Source of the DNA: Chitinophagales bacterium 33-2
Lineage (GTDB): Bacteria > Bacteroidota > Bacteroidia > Chitinophagales > Chitinophagaceae
NCBI GenBank assembly: GCA_002050435.1
Contig: MWYV01000046.1
Location: 1-62,251, forward strand
DNA length: 62,251 nt
Direction: 5' to 3'
Shown in pieces: positions 46,841 through 55,378 of this stretch; position 1 is the first letter of the stretch, and every line of letters starts with the position of its first letter. The notes under the pieces were generated by a model. That model saw only the letters and a program-made list of their open reading frames with translations. It ran no database searches and was not told where the DNA came from. Made by a program: the position numbers and the translations under genes.

Positions 46841-47332
46841 TCAGGTTCTTTCCCAAATCTGGAAACTATGTGCAAATGCATTTTTATCATCCGCAGAACA
46901 ATCCGTATTTTTTAAAAGTGTCCATTCTCCAGGATTCATTCCCTCCAAATAAACATCCCCTTCAAATGCATGATGAATTTTTGTGAGATACAGTCTGTGA
47001 GCAATTGGAAATGCCGCTTTAAAAATTTCTGCACCTCCAATAACAAAGATCTCTTTCACGCCTGACTGCTTGGCTTTTCCTATAGCTGCATCAAGTGTGT
47101 GCACCACATCCACTCCATTGAAATTCCAGTTGTTGTTGCGGGTGATGACGATGTTTTTTCGACCGGGCAAGGGTTTACCAATAGATTCAAATGTTTTCCG
47201 GCCCATCAATATTGGAAGCCCCCAGGTTAAATTTTTAAAATAACGCAGGTCGTTTGGCAGGTGCCAGGGCAACTGGTTATTTTTTCCTATCACATTGTTT
47301 TCGGAGGCTGCTACCAGTAAACTTAAGATCAT
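46841..47332 (-). CDS. folA: Dihydrofolate reductase
   Basis: A 163-residue enzyme that reduces dihydrofolate to tetrahydrofolate with NADPH. The typical segments are LLVAASENNVIGKNNQLPWH, MGRKTFESIGKPLPGRKNIV and VIGGAEIFKAAF. The start is the ATG at 47332, which begins MILSLLV; an earlier ATG at 47353 would overlap thyA. It follows thyA by 10 bases, giving a thymidylate/folate operon. Confidence 0.96.
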   Translation of the reverse strand: MILSLLVAASENNVIGKNNQLPWHLPNDLRYFKNLTWGLPILMGRKTFESIGKPLPGRKNIVITRNNNWNFNGVDVVHTLDAAIGKAKQSGVKEIFVIGGAEIFKAAFPIAHRLYLTKIHHAFEGDVYLEGMNPGEWTLLKNTDCSADDKNAFAHSFQIWERT

Positions 47333-47342
47333 AGGTTTACAA

Positions 47343-48137
47343 TTAAACTGCAACAGGTGCTTTTATAGGTGGGTGGTGCTGGTATTGCCCGAGATGAAAA
47401 TCTTCAAATCTAAATGAAAAAATATCGCGGATCTCCGGGTTGAGTTTCATTACTGGCAAGGGAAATGGTTCGCGGCTTAACTGCAGTTGCACCTGATCGA
47501 GATGATTGTTGTAAATATGTACATCACCAAAGCTGTGCACAAAACTGCCTGGCTGCAGATCGCAAACCTGGGCCATCATCATGGTAAGCAGTGCATAGGA
47601 GGCGATGTTGAATGGCACTCCAAGGAATACATCCGCACTGCGCTGGTATAACTGGCAGCTCAACTTCCCATCGGCAACATAAAACTGGAACAGGGCATGG
47701 CAGGGCATTAAAGCCATTTGTGAAAGTTCTCCAACGTTCCATGCATTTACGATCAGCCGCCTACTGTCGGGATTTTTTTTGATCTGGCTCACCACTTCAC
47801 TTATCTGGTCGGTTACTTCACCATTAACACCTTCCCAGCTTCTCCATTGCTTTCCGTAAACCGGACCAAGGTCGCCCTCACTGTTTGCCCACTCATCCCA
47901 GATACTTACCCCATTTTCTTTGAGGTAGGCAATATTAGTTTCCCCTTTTAAAAACCACAACAGTTCATGAATAATGCTTTTGAGGTGAAGTTTTTTCGTT
48001 GTGACGAGTGGAAAGCCTTCATTCAGGTCAAAACGCATCTGGTAGCCAAAGCTGCTGATGGTGCCTGTACCTGTACGGTCGCTTTTCTGAACACCATTTT
48101 CCAGGATATGCCTTAAGAGCTGGTGGTATTGCTGCAT
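47343..48137 (-). CDS. thyA: Thymidylate synthase
   Basis: The enzyme makes dTMP from dUMP with methylene-THF. Its 264 residues match the short ThyA form. The active-site Cys is in [20 protein letters not shown] (first Cys), and [25 protein letters not shown] and [14 protein letters not shown] are diagnostic. It is the first gene of thyA-folA; 369 gene-free bases separate it from the divergent AraC gene. Confidence 0.98.
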   Translation of the reverse strand: MQQYHQLLRHILENGVQKSDRTGTGTISSFGYQMRFDLNEGFPLVTTKKLHLKSIIHELLWFLKGETNIAYLKENGVSIWDEWANSEGDLGPVYGKQWRSWEGVNGEVTDQISEVVSQIKKNPDSRRLIVNAWNVGELSQMALMPCHALFQFYVADGKLSCQLYQRSADVFLGVPFNIASYALLTMMMAQVCDLQPGSFVHSFGDVHIYNNHLDQVQLQLSREPFPLPVMKLNPEIRDIFSFRFEDFHLGQYQHHPPIKAPVAV

Positions 48138-48505
48138 GGCTGCAAGTTAAAAAAGCGGTTGCAATTATCCCCTGCCGTGGGTGAATTGTGAAGAAGTTTG
48201 TATAAGTCCTTTTTCCCTTCCTCACTCCAGAACTTCCCCCTGTTTTAGAAGAATCCATTGAATTTCCGGTGTGCATTCTATTGCGTTATCGGAAATTTTT
48301 TGTTTGCAGGCCACTGCAAAAAATCGTTTGGGTTAGGAAAAACGGAGGGATTAGGAAAGACATCATGAAAAAAGGCGATGGAATTTCCAGCCTTCTATTG
48401 CAGGGAAGTTTGGGTACTGGAGCACCTGCCTTACAGTGCATTCACCATTACATCTTCTTTCATTACTAAATTTTGTTATCTTGGGAAAACATTAATGTCT
48501 TCCCA
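48138..48505. other. Gene-free stretch upstream of the AraC-like gene
   Basis: Both thyA (minus) and the AraC gene (plus) must be transcribed from here. A short frame at 48365-48469 (34 codons, hydrophobic end) is not convincing. The AT-rich end with TTATCTTGG near 48477 could be part of the AraC gene promoter. I see no other structure. Confidence 0.55.
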
Positions 48506-49606
48506 ATGCCCATTTACATGGATGTTCATATTGTTCCGGGGGTAAAAGCAAGGAATGTTGCTGAAGCCCACCAGCAAGACCTGATACACCAGGAAGATTA
48601 TGCATGTAAGTGCATGACCTATTGGGTAGATGAACAAAGAGAAAATGTTTTCTGCCTTATTGATGCACCTTCGAAAGAGGCCGTGATTGAAATGCATAAT
48701 AAAGCGCATGGCCTCATTCCCCATAAGATCATTGAAGTAAGCAGTTTGCTGGTAGAATCTTTTCTAGGAAGGATCTATGATCCCACCGAAGCCGATATAA
48801 CAGACGGCAATCTTAAAGTGTTTCATGATCCTTCTTTTCGCGTACTCCTGGTTACTCAAACAATTGATCCGGTTTTATTAAAACATACACTTGGCAAAGA
48901 AAGGTCGGTTGAATTACTTCAGCAGCATAATGACCTGGTCAGGCAAAACATCCGCGAGCATACCGGAAGAGAAGTGGAACACGGCGGTTGCGGCTTTATT
49001 ATTTCATTTACCGCTGCTTCAAAAGCTTTATCGTGCGCGCTGGCCATTCACCGCGCAATTGAAGATCAACTTGCAACTTCCATAGGATTTAAAATGAGTA
49101 TCACTGCCGGAGAGCCGGTTGAAAAAAGCGCAACACTTTTTGGTTCTTCCATTCAAAAAGCAGGATACATGTGCGCAATTGCAAAATGTTTCCAGGTGGC
49201 ACTTTCTTCTTCGGTCAGAGAGCTCGTGACGAAAGAAAACCTTCACCAAATGGGAGATAAACTACTGGCCATTCCACCCCAGGATGAAGCGCTTCTTGAA
49301 TCGCTTTATGCCACGTTAGAAGAAAAATGGCAGGATCCTGAATTTGATGCCGATGATTTCTGTCATGTAATGACCATGAGTAAATCTCAGTTGTACAGGA
49401 AAACGATTGCACTTACAGGTATTTCACCAAACGTATTGCTTAAAGAGTTCCGGCTTGATAAAGCAAGGGAGATGATGAAAAAAAAGCATTACAATATTGC
49501 GCAGGTAACTTTTGATTCTGGGTTTACAAGCCCTTCCTATTTCACCAAATGCTTCAAGAAAAAATTTGGTTTACTTCCTATGAGTTATATTGAGCTGGTT
49601 CAATAG
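48506..49606 (+). CDS. AraC-family regulator with DUF4242 and degenerate nucleotide-cyclase domains
   Basis: A 366-residue fusion of three parts. Residues about 1-80 match the DUF4242 / SCO4226-like nickel-binding family (AHQQDLIHQEDYACKCMTYW, VFCLIDAPSKEAVIEMHNKA). Residues about 110-240 fit the class III adenylate/guanylate cyclase fold (HNDLVRQNIREHTGREVEHG, ALAIHRAIE, GEPVEKSATLFGSSIQKAGY), but the two metal-binding Asp positions are replaced, by Q118 (normally FTDI) and C162 (normally GDG), so catalysis is unlikely. Residues about 275-366 are a normal AraC helix-turn-helix (MSKSQLYRKTIALTGISPN, DSGFTSPSYFTKCFKKKFG). It probably senses something through its first two domains and controls nearby genes. 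The start at ATG 48506 suits DUF4242. Confidence 0.85.
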   Translation: MPIYMDVHIVPGVKARNVAEAHQQDLIHQEDYACKCMTYWVDEQRENVFCLIDAPSKEAVIEMHNKAHGLIPHKIIEVSSLLVESFLGRIYDPTEADITDGNLKVFHDPSFRVLLVTQTIDPVLLKHTLGKERSVELLQQHNDLVRQNIREHTGREVEHGGCGFIISFTAASKALSCALAIHRAIEDQLATSIGFKMSITAGEPVEKSATLFGSSIQKAGYMCAIAKCFQVALSSSVRELVTKENLHQMGDKLLAIPPQDEALLESLYATLEEKWQDPEFDADDFCHVMTMSKSQLYRKTIALTGISPNVLLKEFRLDKAREMMKKKHYNIAQVTFDSGFTSPSYFTKCFKKKFGLLPMSYIELVQ

Positions 49607-49743
49607 CTTCCCGCTTTACTGAATCATTTTTACCATTCATTGACTGATTCCTGCTATCCTCTTTTCCATTTTGTGAATGAATTGTTATAGCCCCTGCCCT
49701 ATGCATGGATGTAGATTTGTTTTTCAATCTCAAACAAAAAAAA

Positions 49744-50139
49744 ATGAAAACAATCAACACCCCCAAAGCACTTCTATTACTGATCCTTTTGCTTGCAGGA
49801 TTCATCCCAATGGCACAACAATCAAACAATCAGGGTAAATCACAAAAATCAAATCAAACAGAAATGAAAACTTTCCTTATTGAAAGAGAAATACCAGGTG
49901 CAGGAAGCCTTAAGCCCGAACAACTCAAATCTATTTCACAAACTTCATGTTCGGTGATCAAAGAACTGGGACCTGCTATCCAGTGGATGCACAGTTATGT
50001 TACAGGCGACAAAATTTTCTGCATTTATAAAGCGGAAAATGAAGCGATCCTCAGGGAGCATGCAAAAAGAGGCGGTTTCCCCGCAAATAAGATCACGCAA
50101 ATCAATACAACCATTAGCCCGGCTACGGCAGATGAATAA
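49744..50139 (+). CDS. Secreted DUF4242 protein
   Basis: A 131-residue protein with a signal peptide (about 1-25, ALLLLILLLAGFIPMAQQ) and a DUF4242 domain (about 41-125: KTFLIEREIPGAGSL, WMHSYVTGDKIFCIYKAENE, IREHAKRGGF-like LREHAKRGGFPANKI). The domain class is related to SCO4226, a nickel-binding protein, but the His pattern differs, so metal binding is only possible. It lies 137 bases after the AraC-type regulator that carries a domain of the same class, and 51 bases before a lipoprotein gene. It is likely in the regulator's target set. Confidence 0.85.
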   Translation: MKTINTPKALLLLILLLAGFIPMAQQSNNQGKSQKSNQTEMKTFLIEREIPGAGSLKPEQLKSISQTSCSVIKELGPAIQWMHSYVTGDKIFCIYKAENEAILREHAKRGGFPANKITQINTTISPATADE

Positions 50140-50190
50140 ATATTATTCCTCCAATTAACGCGCTTTTTTTTAAACTAAAAATCAAACAAA

Positions 50191-50796
50191 ATGAAAAAAG
50201 ATCTGAACGGCGCTATGCGCAGTAACGGGAATGCTATGTTCATTCCAACAGGAAACCTTCGTGCGATTACCTTCCTTTGCTTTGCAGTTATTTTCCTCGC
50301 TGCTTCCTGCAAAAAAGAAGTAAACGTAAGTAATGCAGAAGATAAACAACAGATGGCTGTTGAATCTTCCGGCAATGTATTGAACCAGTACACGGGGCAT
50401 TCAGCGCAAACGAAGTGGGAACTACAACAGGCACGTGCTGCCACGGCCAGGTACAAAAACATTCAGAATGCCCTAAAAGATGGATATATTGATATTAATG
50501 TTGTGGCAGAAAACATGGGTTATCATTACATGAAACCTTCCCTGGTAGATGCAACCTTTGATATCAGGAATCCCGAGATTCTTGTGTACAACAAGAACCA
50601 TTCAGGAAAAATGGAATTGGTAGCTGTAGAATATGCAGTTCCGCTTACCTCCCCAAGACCTGAAGGATTTACAGGTGCTGGCGATGTGTGGGATGAGCAT
50701 ACAGGATTTTCGCTCTGGTTATTGCATGCATGGGTGTGGTCCTACAATCCTGCTGGTGTTTTCAATTCAACCAACCCTGATGTGCATCTGCATTGA
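50191..50796 (+). CDS. Lipoprotein of a conserved, uncharacterised family
   Basis: A 201-residue protein with a long, basic N-terminus and a lipobox AASC at C40 (a start at Met 9 or Met 16 would shorten the signal). The mature part has a helical region (about 65-85, WELQQARAATARYKNI) and a conserved C-terminal region: MGYHYMKPSLVDATFDIRNP, LVAVEYAVPL, and HTGFSLWLLHAWVWSYNPAG, then NPDVHLH. The His and Trp content and the fixed H-x-W-x-W-x-x-N-P-x-G pattern suggest a small binding site, perhaps for a metal or haem-like ligand. The function is unknown; it follows the DUF4242 gene by 51 bases. Confidence 0.75.
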   Translation: MKKDLNGAMRSNGNAMFIPTGNLRAITFLCFAVIFLAASCKKEVNVSNAEDKQQMAVESSGNVLNQYTGHSAQTKWELQQARAATARYKNIQNALKDGYIDINVVAENMGYHYMKPSLVDATFDIRNPEILVYNKNHSGKMELVAVEYAVPLTSPRPEGFTGAGDVWDEHTGFSLWLLHAWVWSYNPAGVFNSTNPDVHLH

Positions 50797-50813
50797 TTAA
50801 AATGATTATTTTT

Positions 50814-50846
50814 TAAAGCATGCGTGCGGAAGTACGTATGCTTTTT
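50814..50846 (+). terminator. Terminator after the lipoprotein gene
   Basis: AAAGCATGCGT/ACGTATGCTTT forms a stem with one G-U pair and ends in TTTTT. Confidence 0.8.
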
Positions 50847-50946
50847 CATTGCTTGTATAAATATGCAATGGAATTCATCAACTACTAAAGGCTTATTAAA
50901 AAAGTTCAAGAGCAGCGCTCCTTAGTTAAACCTCCGGATGGCAAGG

Positions 50947-51021
50947 TGGACTGTACTGGATTCGAACCAGTGACCCCTACTCTGTCAAAGTAATGCTCTA
51001 AACCAACTGAGCTAACAGTCC
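50947..51021 (-). tRNA. tRNA-Val (GAC)
   Basis: On the minus strand a complete cloverleaf is present: acceptor GGACTGT/ACAGTCC, D-arm GCTC/GAGC with AGTTGG, anticodon stem TTACT/AGTAG around the loop TTGACAG (anticodon GAC, decoding GUC, valine), variable loop GGGTC, T-arm ACTGG-TTCGAAT-CCAGT. Discriminator A; the CCA end is not encoded (CCT follows). It is a single tRNA gene between the lipoprotein gene and the proline dehydrogenase gene. Confidence 0.96.
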
Positions 51022-51086
51022 ATAAATTAAAAATACTTAAAACCTTATTCCTTATCCCTTAATCCTTATCCCTTATTCCCTTTTCC

Positions 51087-52310
51087 CTAAATTCCTCTTC
51101 GCCTCATTTCCTTTTTCACCAGCGACAACTCCCTGCTTGTTTGTCCGCCTACAGAGGTATTTTCCTGGGCACGGCGCATGAGGTAGGGAATGACATCATG
51201 AATGGGACCAAAAGGCAGGTATTTACTGACGCTGCATCCGGCCATTGCAAGATTATAGGTAATGTTATCACTCATACCATACAACTGGCTGAAATGTACA
51301 TGCGGATGATTTAGGGGCAATCCTTTTTCTTTTAAAATATCTGCCGAAAGCAGGTTGCTGTTTTCATTATGTGATGCAACAATCAATCCTGTTCTTTCGA
51401 TGCGATCCATACAAAACCTGATCGCCTCATTATAGTCTCTGTCGCTGGCTTCTTTGTGCGGTTGTATGGGGGAAGCATAATTCTTTTCTTCTGCTCTTTT
51501 CTTTTCTTTTTCCATATAAGCACCTCGGACCAGTTTTACACCTAGGAGAAAATTTCTTTTTTCAGCAGCTTCATAAGAATGCATTAAAAAATTCAGGCGG
51601 TCATGCCGGTACAACTGTATGGTATTGTACACAACAAGTTTGTGTTTGTTGTATACATCCATCATCAGCATGGTAAGCGCATCCACCGGATCCTGTATCC
51701 AGCTTTCTTCCGCATCAACTAAAAACCCCACACCGGCATCCGCAGCGGCTTGCGTTATGGACCGCATTCTTTCATACACGCGATTCCATTCTGAAAGTTC
51801 CGATGATTCAAGTTGTTGCAACACTTCGTTATACCTGCTGATCAGGGTAGAACCTTCAGCCGCGTGCATCAACGCATCCATTTTTTCCAGTAAGACAAAC
51901 CTTGCAAAACCTGTTACTTTAACACTGATAAAAGGAATGTTTTGCTGTGTTGCAGAAAATTTGATCACCCGGATAAATTCATCTCTTGCATGATCAAATT
52001 CCTTTTCGCCTTCCTTTCCTTCCACACCATAATCGATAATGGCCTGCACATGATATTCCGAAAGTTTCTTTGCAACAGGAATGATGTCTTCCAGTGTTTC
52101 ACCACCAACAAAATGATCAAAAATGGTGTTGCGGATCAATCCTTTCACTGGTAGTCCCACTCTTAAGCTCCAGGGAGCCAGTCTTGTACCCATGCGTACC
52201 ATCCAGGGCCGCGACATGACCGAAAATAAAAAATGCGCCTTTTTTAATTCTTTATCCGAAAGATGTGCAAAGGCAACATTTGTATTTTCAAAAGAAATCG
52301 GGGTCTTCAT
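51087..52310 (-). CDS. Proline dehydrogenase
   Basis: A 407-residue FAD enzyme that oxidises proline to 1-pyrroline-5-carboxylate in the first step of proline use. It is the stand-alone (monofunctional) type. Diagnostic are FLVDAEESWIQDP, YNTIQLYRHDRLNFL, VKLVRGAYMEKEKKRAEE, IVASHNENSNL and KYLPFGPIHDVIPYLMRRAQEN. No P5C dehydrogenase gene is next to it. The gene ends close to the tRNA gene, separated by a T/C-rich stretch of CCTTATCCCTTA repeats. Confidence 0.95.
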   Translation of the reverse strand: MKTPISFENTNVAFAHLSDKELKKAHFLFSVMSRPWMVRMGTRLAPWSLRVGLPVKGLIRNTIFDHFVGGETLEDIIPVAKKLSEYHVQAIIDYGVEGKEGEKEFDHARDEFIRVIKFSATQQNIPFISVKVTGFARFVLLEKMDALMHAAEGSTLISRYNEVLQQLESSELSEWNRVYERMRSITQAAADAGVGFLVDAEESWIQDPVDALTMLMMDVYNKHKLVVYNTIQLYRHDRLNFLMHSYEAAEKRNFLLGVKLVRGAYMEKEKKRAEEKNYASPIQPHKEASDRDYNEAIRFCMDRIERTGLIVASHNENSNLLSADILKEKGLPLNHPHVHFSQLYGMSDNITYNLAMAGCSVSKYLPFGPIHDVIPYLMRRAQENTSVGGQTSRELSLVKKEMRRRGI

Positions 52311-52772
52311 GCAGCCGCAAATGTAGGGAAGGATTGGTTAGGTTTGGATTGGAATAAATGTTATAAAAACAAAATTCATTTATTCATTCATTATTGTGCT
52401 GGGAAATCTTTTGGAACTGATATTAACCCATTTTGAAATAGTCTGCAGGTGGATATCTTATTTTCATCCGTAAAATGCCTCTCCCACCTTTTTTCTTCTG
52501 AAAAAAAAGGTGGAGCCCCTCCATTGCTTCGCCAGCGCCTGCCTATTGTTGCCCGCTGATCGCGCTGGTGAACGCAGAAGACCAATCAGCGAAAATCTGC
52601 TAATCTGCGGGAGGCCTTTTTGTTGGAATTCAGCAGCGGGGCTGGTACGAGGCCCGCCGCCTGAGGCAAAATATCTTAAAACTGATGTTTGATTTTTTTC
52701 CGGATAGCAGTAAATATTCATTATTGATCTTTCTAAACTCACAAAACCTGCTGCGTACTTATCTTTGAATAA
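52311..52772. other. Gene-free stretch with a hairpin and repeat-like DNA
   Basis: A hairpin CCACCTTTTTT/AAAAAAGGTGG lies at 52484-52513 without a T run, and the next 150 bases contain words such as ATCAGCGAAAATCTGCTAATCTGC that look like a dispersed intergenic repeat. No credible coding frame is present. The thioesterase promoter lies at the 3' end. Confidence 0.65.
52760..52767 (+). promoter_or_regulatory. Predicted thioesterase -7 box
   Basis: TATCTTTG ends five bases before the first ATG (52773). The next ATG of the frame is at 52782. Confidence 0.5.
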
Positions 52773-53297
52773 ATGTCCACTATGTCCACAAGAATGCCCG
52801 CTGAAAGTTTTACGATGATGACCGAGATCGTGCTGCCGAATGATACCAATGTTTTTGGAAATCTCATGGGTGGCAGGCTGATGTACTGGATGGATATTGC
52901 TGCAGCCATTGCGGCGCAAAGACACTCCAATGCACCGGTTGTAACTGCTTCAGTAGATAATATTTCATTTGAAAATCCAATTAAACTTGGCAATACAGTT
53001 CATATTGAAGCCAAGGTGAGTCGCGCTTTTAATACTTCGATGGAAGTGCATTTAAAAGTCTGGGGTGAAGATTTTACACTGCAATACAAATACAAAAGCA
53101 ATGAAGCCTATTATACTTTTGTTGCCCTCGATCCTAATCGCAGGCCCAGGCAGGTACCACAGATCGATCCGCAAACCGAAGAAGAAAAAAAGACTTTTGA
53201 AGGCGCATTGCGCCGCCGCCAGGTGCGGCTGATACTGGGTGGAAAAATGAAACCGGATGATGCGCTGGAACTAAAAGCGCTGTTTGTGAAAGATTGA
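52773..53297 (+). CDS. Acyl-CoA thioesterase (hotdog fold)
   Basis: A 174-residue enzyme of the acyl-CoA thioesterase (YciA/BACH-like) group, which hydrolyses acyl-CoA to free acid and CoA. Diagnostic is EIVLPNDTNVFGNLMGGRLM followed by YWMDIAAAIAAQRHS, where Asn and Asp act in catalysis, and VTASVDNISFENPIKLGNTV. The C-terminus is charged and longer than in YciA. Three Met codons occur near the start (residues 1, 4 and 8), so the true start is uncertain; the -7 box suggests a very short leader. Confidence 0.92.
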   Translation: MSTMSTRMPAESFTMMTEIVLPNDTNVFGNLMGGRLMYWMDIAAAIAAQRHSNAPVVTASVDNISFENPIKLGNTVHIEAKVSRAFNTSMEVHLKVWGEDFTLQYKYKSNEAYYTFVALDPNRRPRQVPQIDPQTEEEKKTFEGALRRRQVRLILGGKMKPDDALELKALFVKD

Positions 53298-53524
53298 CAA
53301 CGTGATAACGGAAAGCAGAAAGCAGCGAACAGAAACAATCGGGAGAGAGAGGAGAGCCAGAACGGAGAGCGGGGGCAAATGGAAACAACTACTAAGAAAA
53401 AAATATTGAGTAATCAACCCGGGGCCTGATCCCTGACCCATAAAAATCCGGTATGCTGGATTAAAATAACATAGCATCACTTCAGCCCTTTTTCTTAATT
53501 TAGACAGACCCAAACTAGCTTTTT

Positions 53525-55267
53525 ATGAAAAAAGTTTTATTCCTTTTTTGTGCGGCTACCAGCCTGTTATCAGCCCATTCACAAACCTATGCAGTGCAAT
53601 GGGGGGAAGATACAAAACTGAAAAAAGGATCTCTGGATTTTGACATCATCAATGCCGATTAAACCGGAGTGTACGTACTGGAAAGCGTGCTCAAATTAAA
53701 AAGTTATTTTGTGATAGGAGCCAGCTATGGCACTGCTGCAAAGCTTATTAAATTCGATAAATATTATAATGAGGTATTTAACCAGGATTATAAAAAGCTA
53801 TTGAAAGGCTATGAGTTTAAAAGCATCCAGTTCCTGAAAAAGGATATGTTCCTGTTCGCACATGCGTACAACAAAAAGGAAAAAAACTTTACCATTTCCG
53901 GCGTAAAACTAGACCGCAAGACCGGCGAGCCAATGGGTGAAATGCAGGAACTTGCCAACTTTCAGCTGGAAGACAAAAAAGATGATTTTGAGTTTAGTTT
54001 CACACCTACACCCGACTCCACCACCTGGATGCTGGTTGGTAATATTTCAACAGATGTTCGTTCAACCATAGTCATTCAAACATTTGATGAAAAGCTGAAG
54101 AAAAAGGGAGCCGCCTCAAGGATCAATCTTAGTTTCGCCCCTAACACCTTTGACCTGGAAGATGTACTACAAACAGTGGATGGGAAATACCTGCTCATGG
54201 GACAGAAATTTGAGATGGTACCTACCGGGAAAAAGAACAAAACCACAAGAACTTTTTCACACTATATTTTTACGAAGTATGATAACAAGGGTAAAAAGGA
54301 GATGGAACTGCCTGTTGATATGCAATCAAAATATGTGACTAGTGCAAAGGCCATTTACTTTCCCAATGGTGAACTGCTTCTTTCAGGTTTTTACAGTAAG
54401 GAACCCAAAAAGAAAGAAGTCAACGGCGTTTACATCAACCGGATCAATGTCAATAGCGGCAGTGTGATTTCTTCTGCTTTCAAAGAGATTAATGCAAACA
54501 TGCTGGACCAGGGAGTTGATGATGAAGATGGAATGGATGAAGATGATAAAAAAGCCAGGCGGGAAAGAGAAAAAGCCAGGGAAAAAGATGGCGGCGAAGA
54601 TGGCATTATGAAAGATTTCATAATCAGGGGAATCGAATTTAACCAACAGAGCAATACACTTGTAATCCTGGCGGAGATTTCGAAATTCAGAGAGTGGACA
54701 TCAACCACCAGTTCCCATAGCCCCAGATGGGGCTGGACATATACAACAACCTTTACCTACGAATTTACCAACAGTGACCTGATCGTGATCAAGGCTGATG
54801 GACAGGGGCAGGTGGCCTGGATTAATACTCTTCCAAAGAATCAGGTAGAAATGATCAGAAAAAGCAGTTCAGCTGGCGGTGGATTGAGTTTTTCAAGTTC
54901 GGGTGTTACCGGCTTTTTTGCCCGTGGTGGCGGCATGCCGTTTTATTCCTCTTTCAGTTACCTGCTAAGTGGAGAAAAGCTCGTTTTCCTGATCAATGAC
55001 CATCCTAAAAATATAGAGGTGCTGAAACTGGGAGATAAGGTAAAAACCATCAACAATTTTAATAAAAGCGTGGCATTTGCTGTAAGTCTGGATTTAAATA
55101 CCGCGAAATTTTCCAGGAAACTGCTGCTGAGCAATAATGATGAACCCGTTTTGATGCCCCGGTTTGCCTATGTGGTTGGAAAAGAATTTTTTCTCCCGGC
55201 CATGAAAATGAAAGCTCTTGGAAAAACCCAGTTCAAGATCGGGAAAGTGGCCGTAAAATCTATGTAA
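53525..55267 (+). pseudogene. Secreted protein gene with an in-frame stop at codon 46
   Basis: The reading frame starts with a signal peptide (MKKVLFLFCAATSLLSAHSQ) and the mature start TYAVQWGEDTKLKK, but a TAA stop at 53660-53662 follows SLDFDIINAD. The same frame then continues without a break for 534 codons (from TGVYVLESVLKLKSYFVIGA to the TAA at 55267), with domain-like repeats of short beta strands. The interruption is therefore most easily a nonsense mutation or a base error in the record. A translation start at the GTG at 53669 would lose the signal peptide. The protein is unrecognised. Confidence 0.75.
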
Positions 55268-55378
55268 AATTTTTAGGGATTAATCATCTCCGCCGTTAGG
55301 CACCAAAGATCACAGTTTTAGGCCTGGCCGGTTCAACAACTTTAAACGACATATAACTTCCAAGCATAATAACAATCG

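Noticed and set aside
47333..47353. folA start at 47353
   Set aside because: This would overlap thyA by 11 bases and adds residues absent from the family; 47332 fits the normal MILSLLV start.
48365..48469. 34-codon ORF upstream of the AraC gene
   Set aside because: Its composition is not coding-like, it has no ribosome-binding or promoter evidence, and its hydrophobic end is short.
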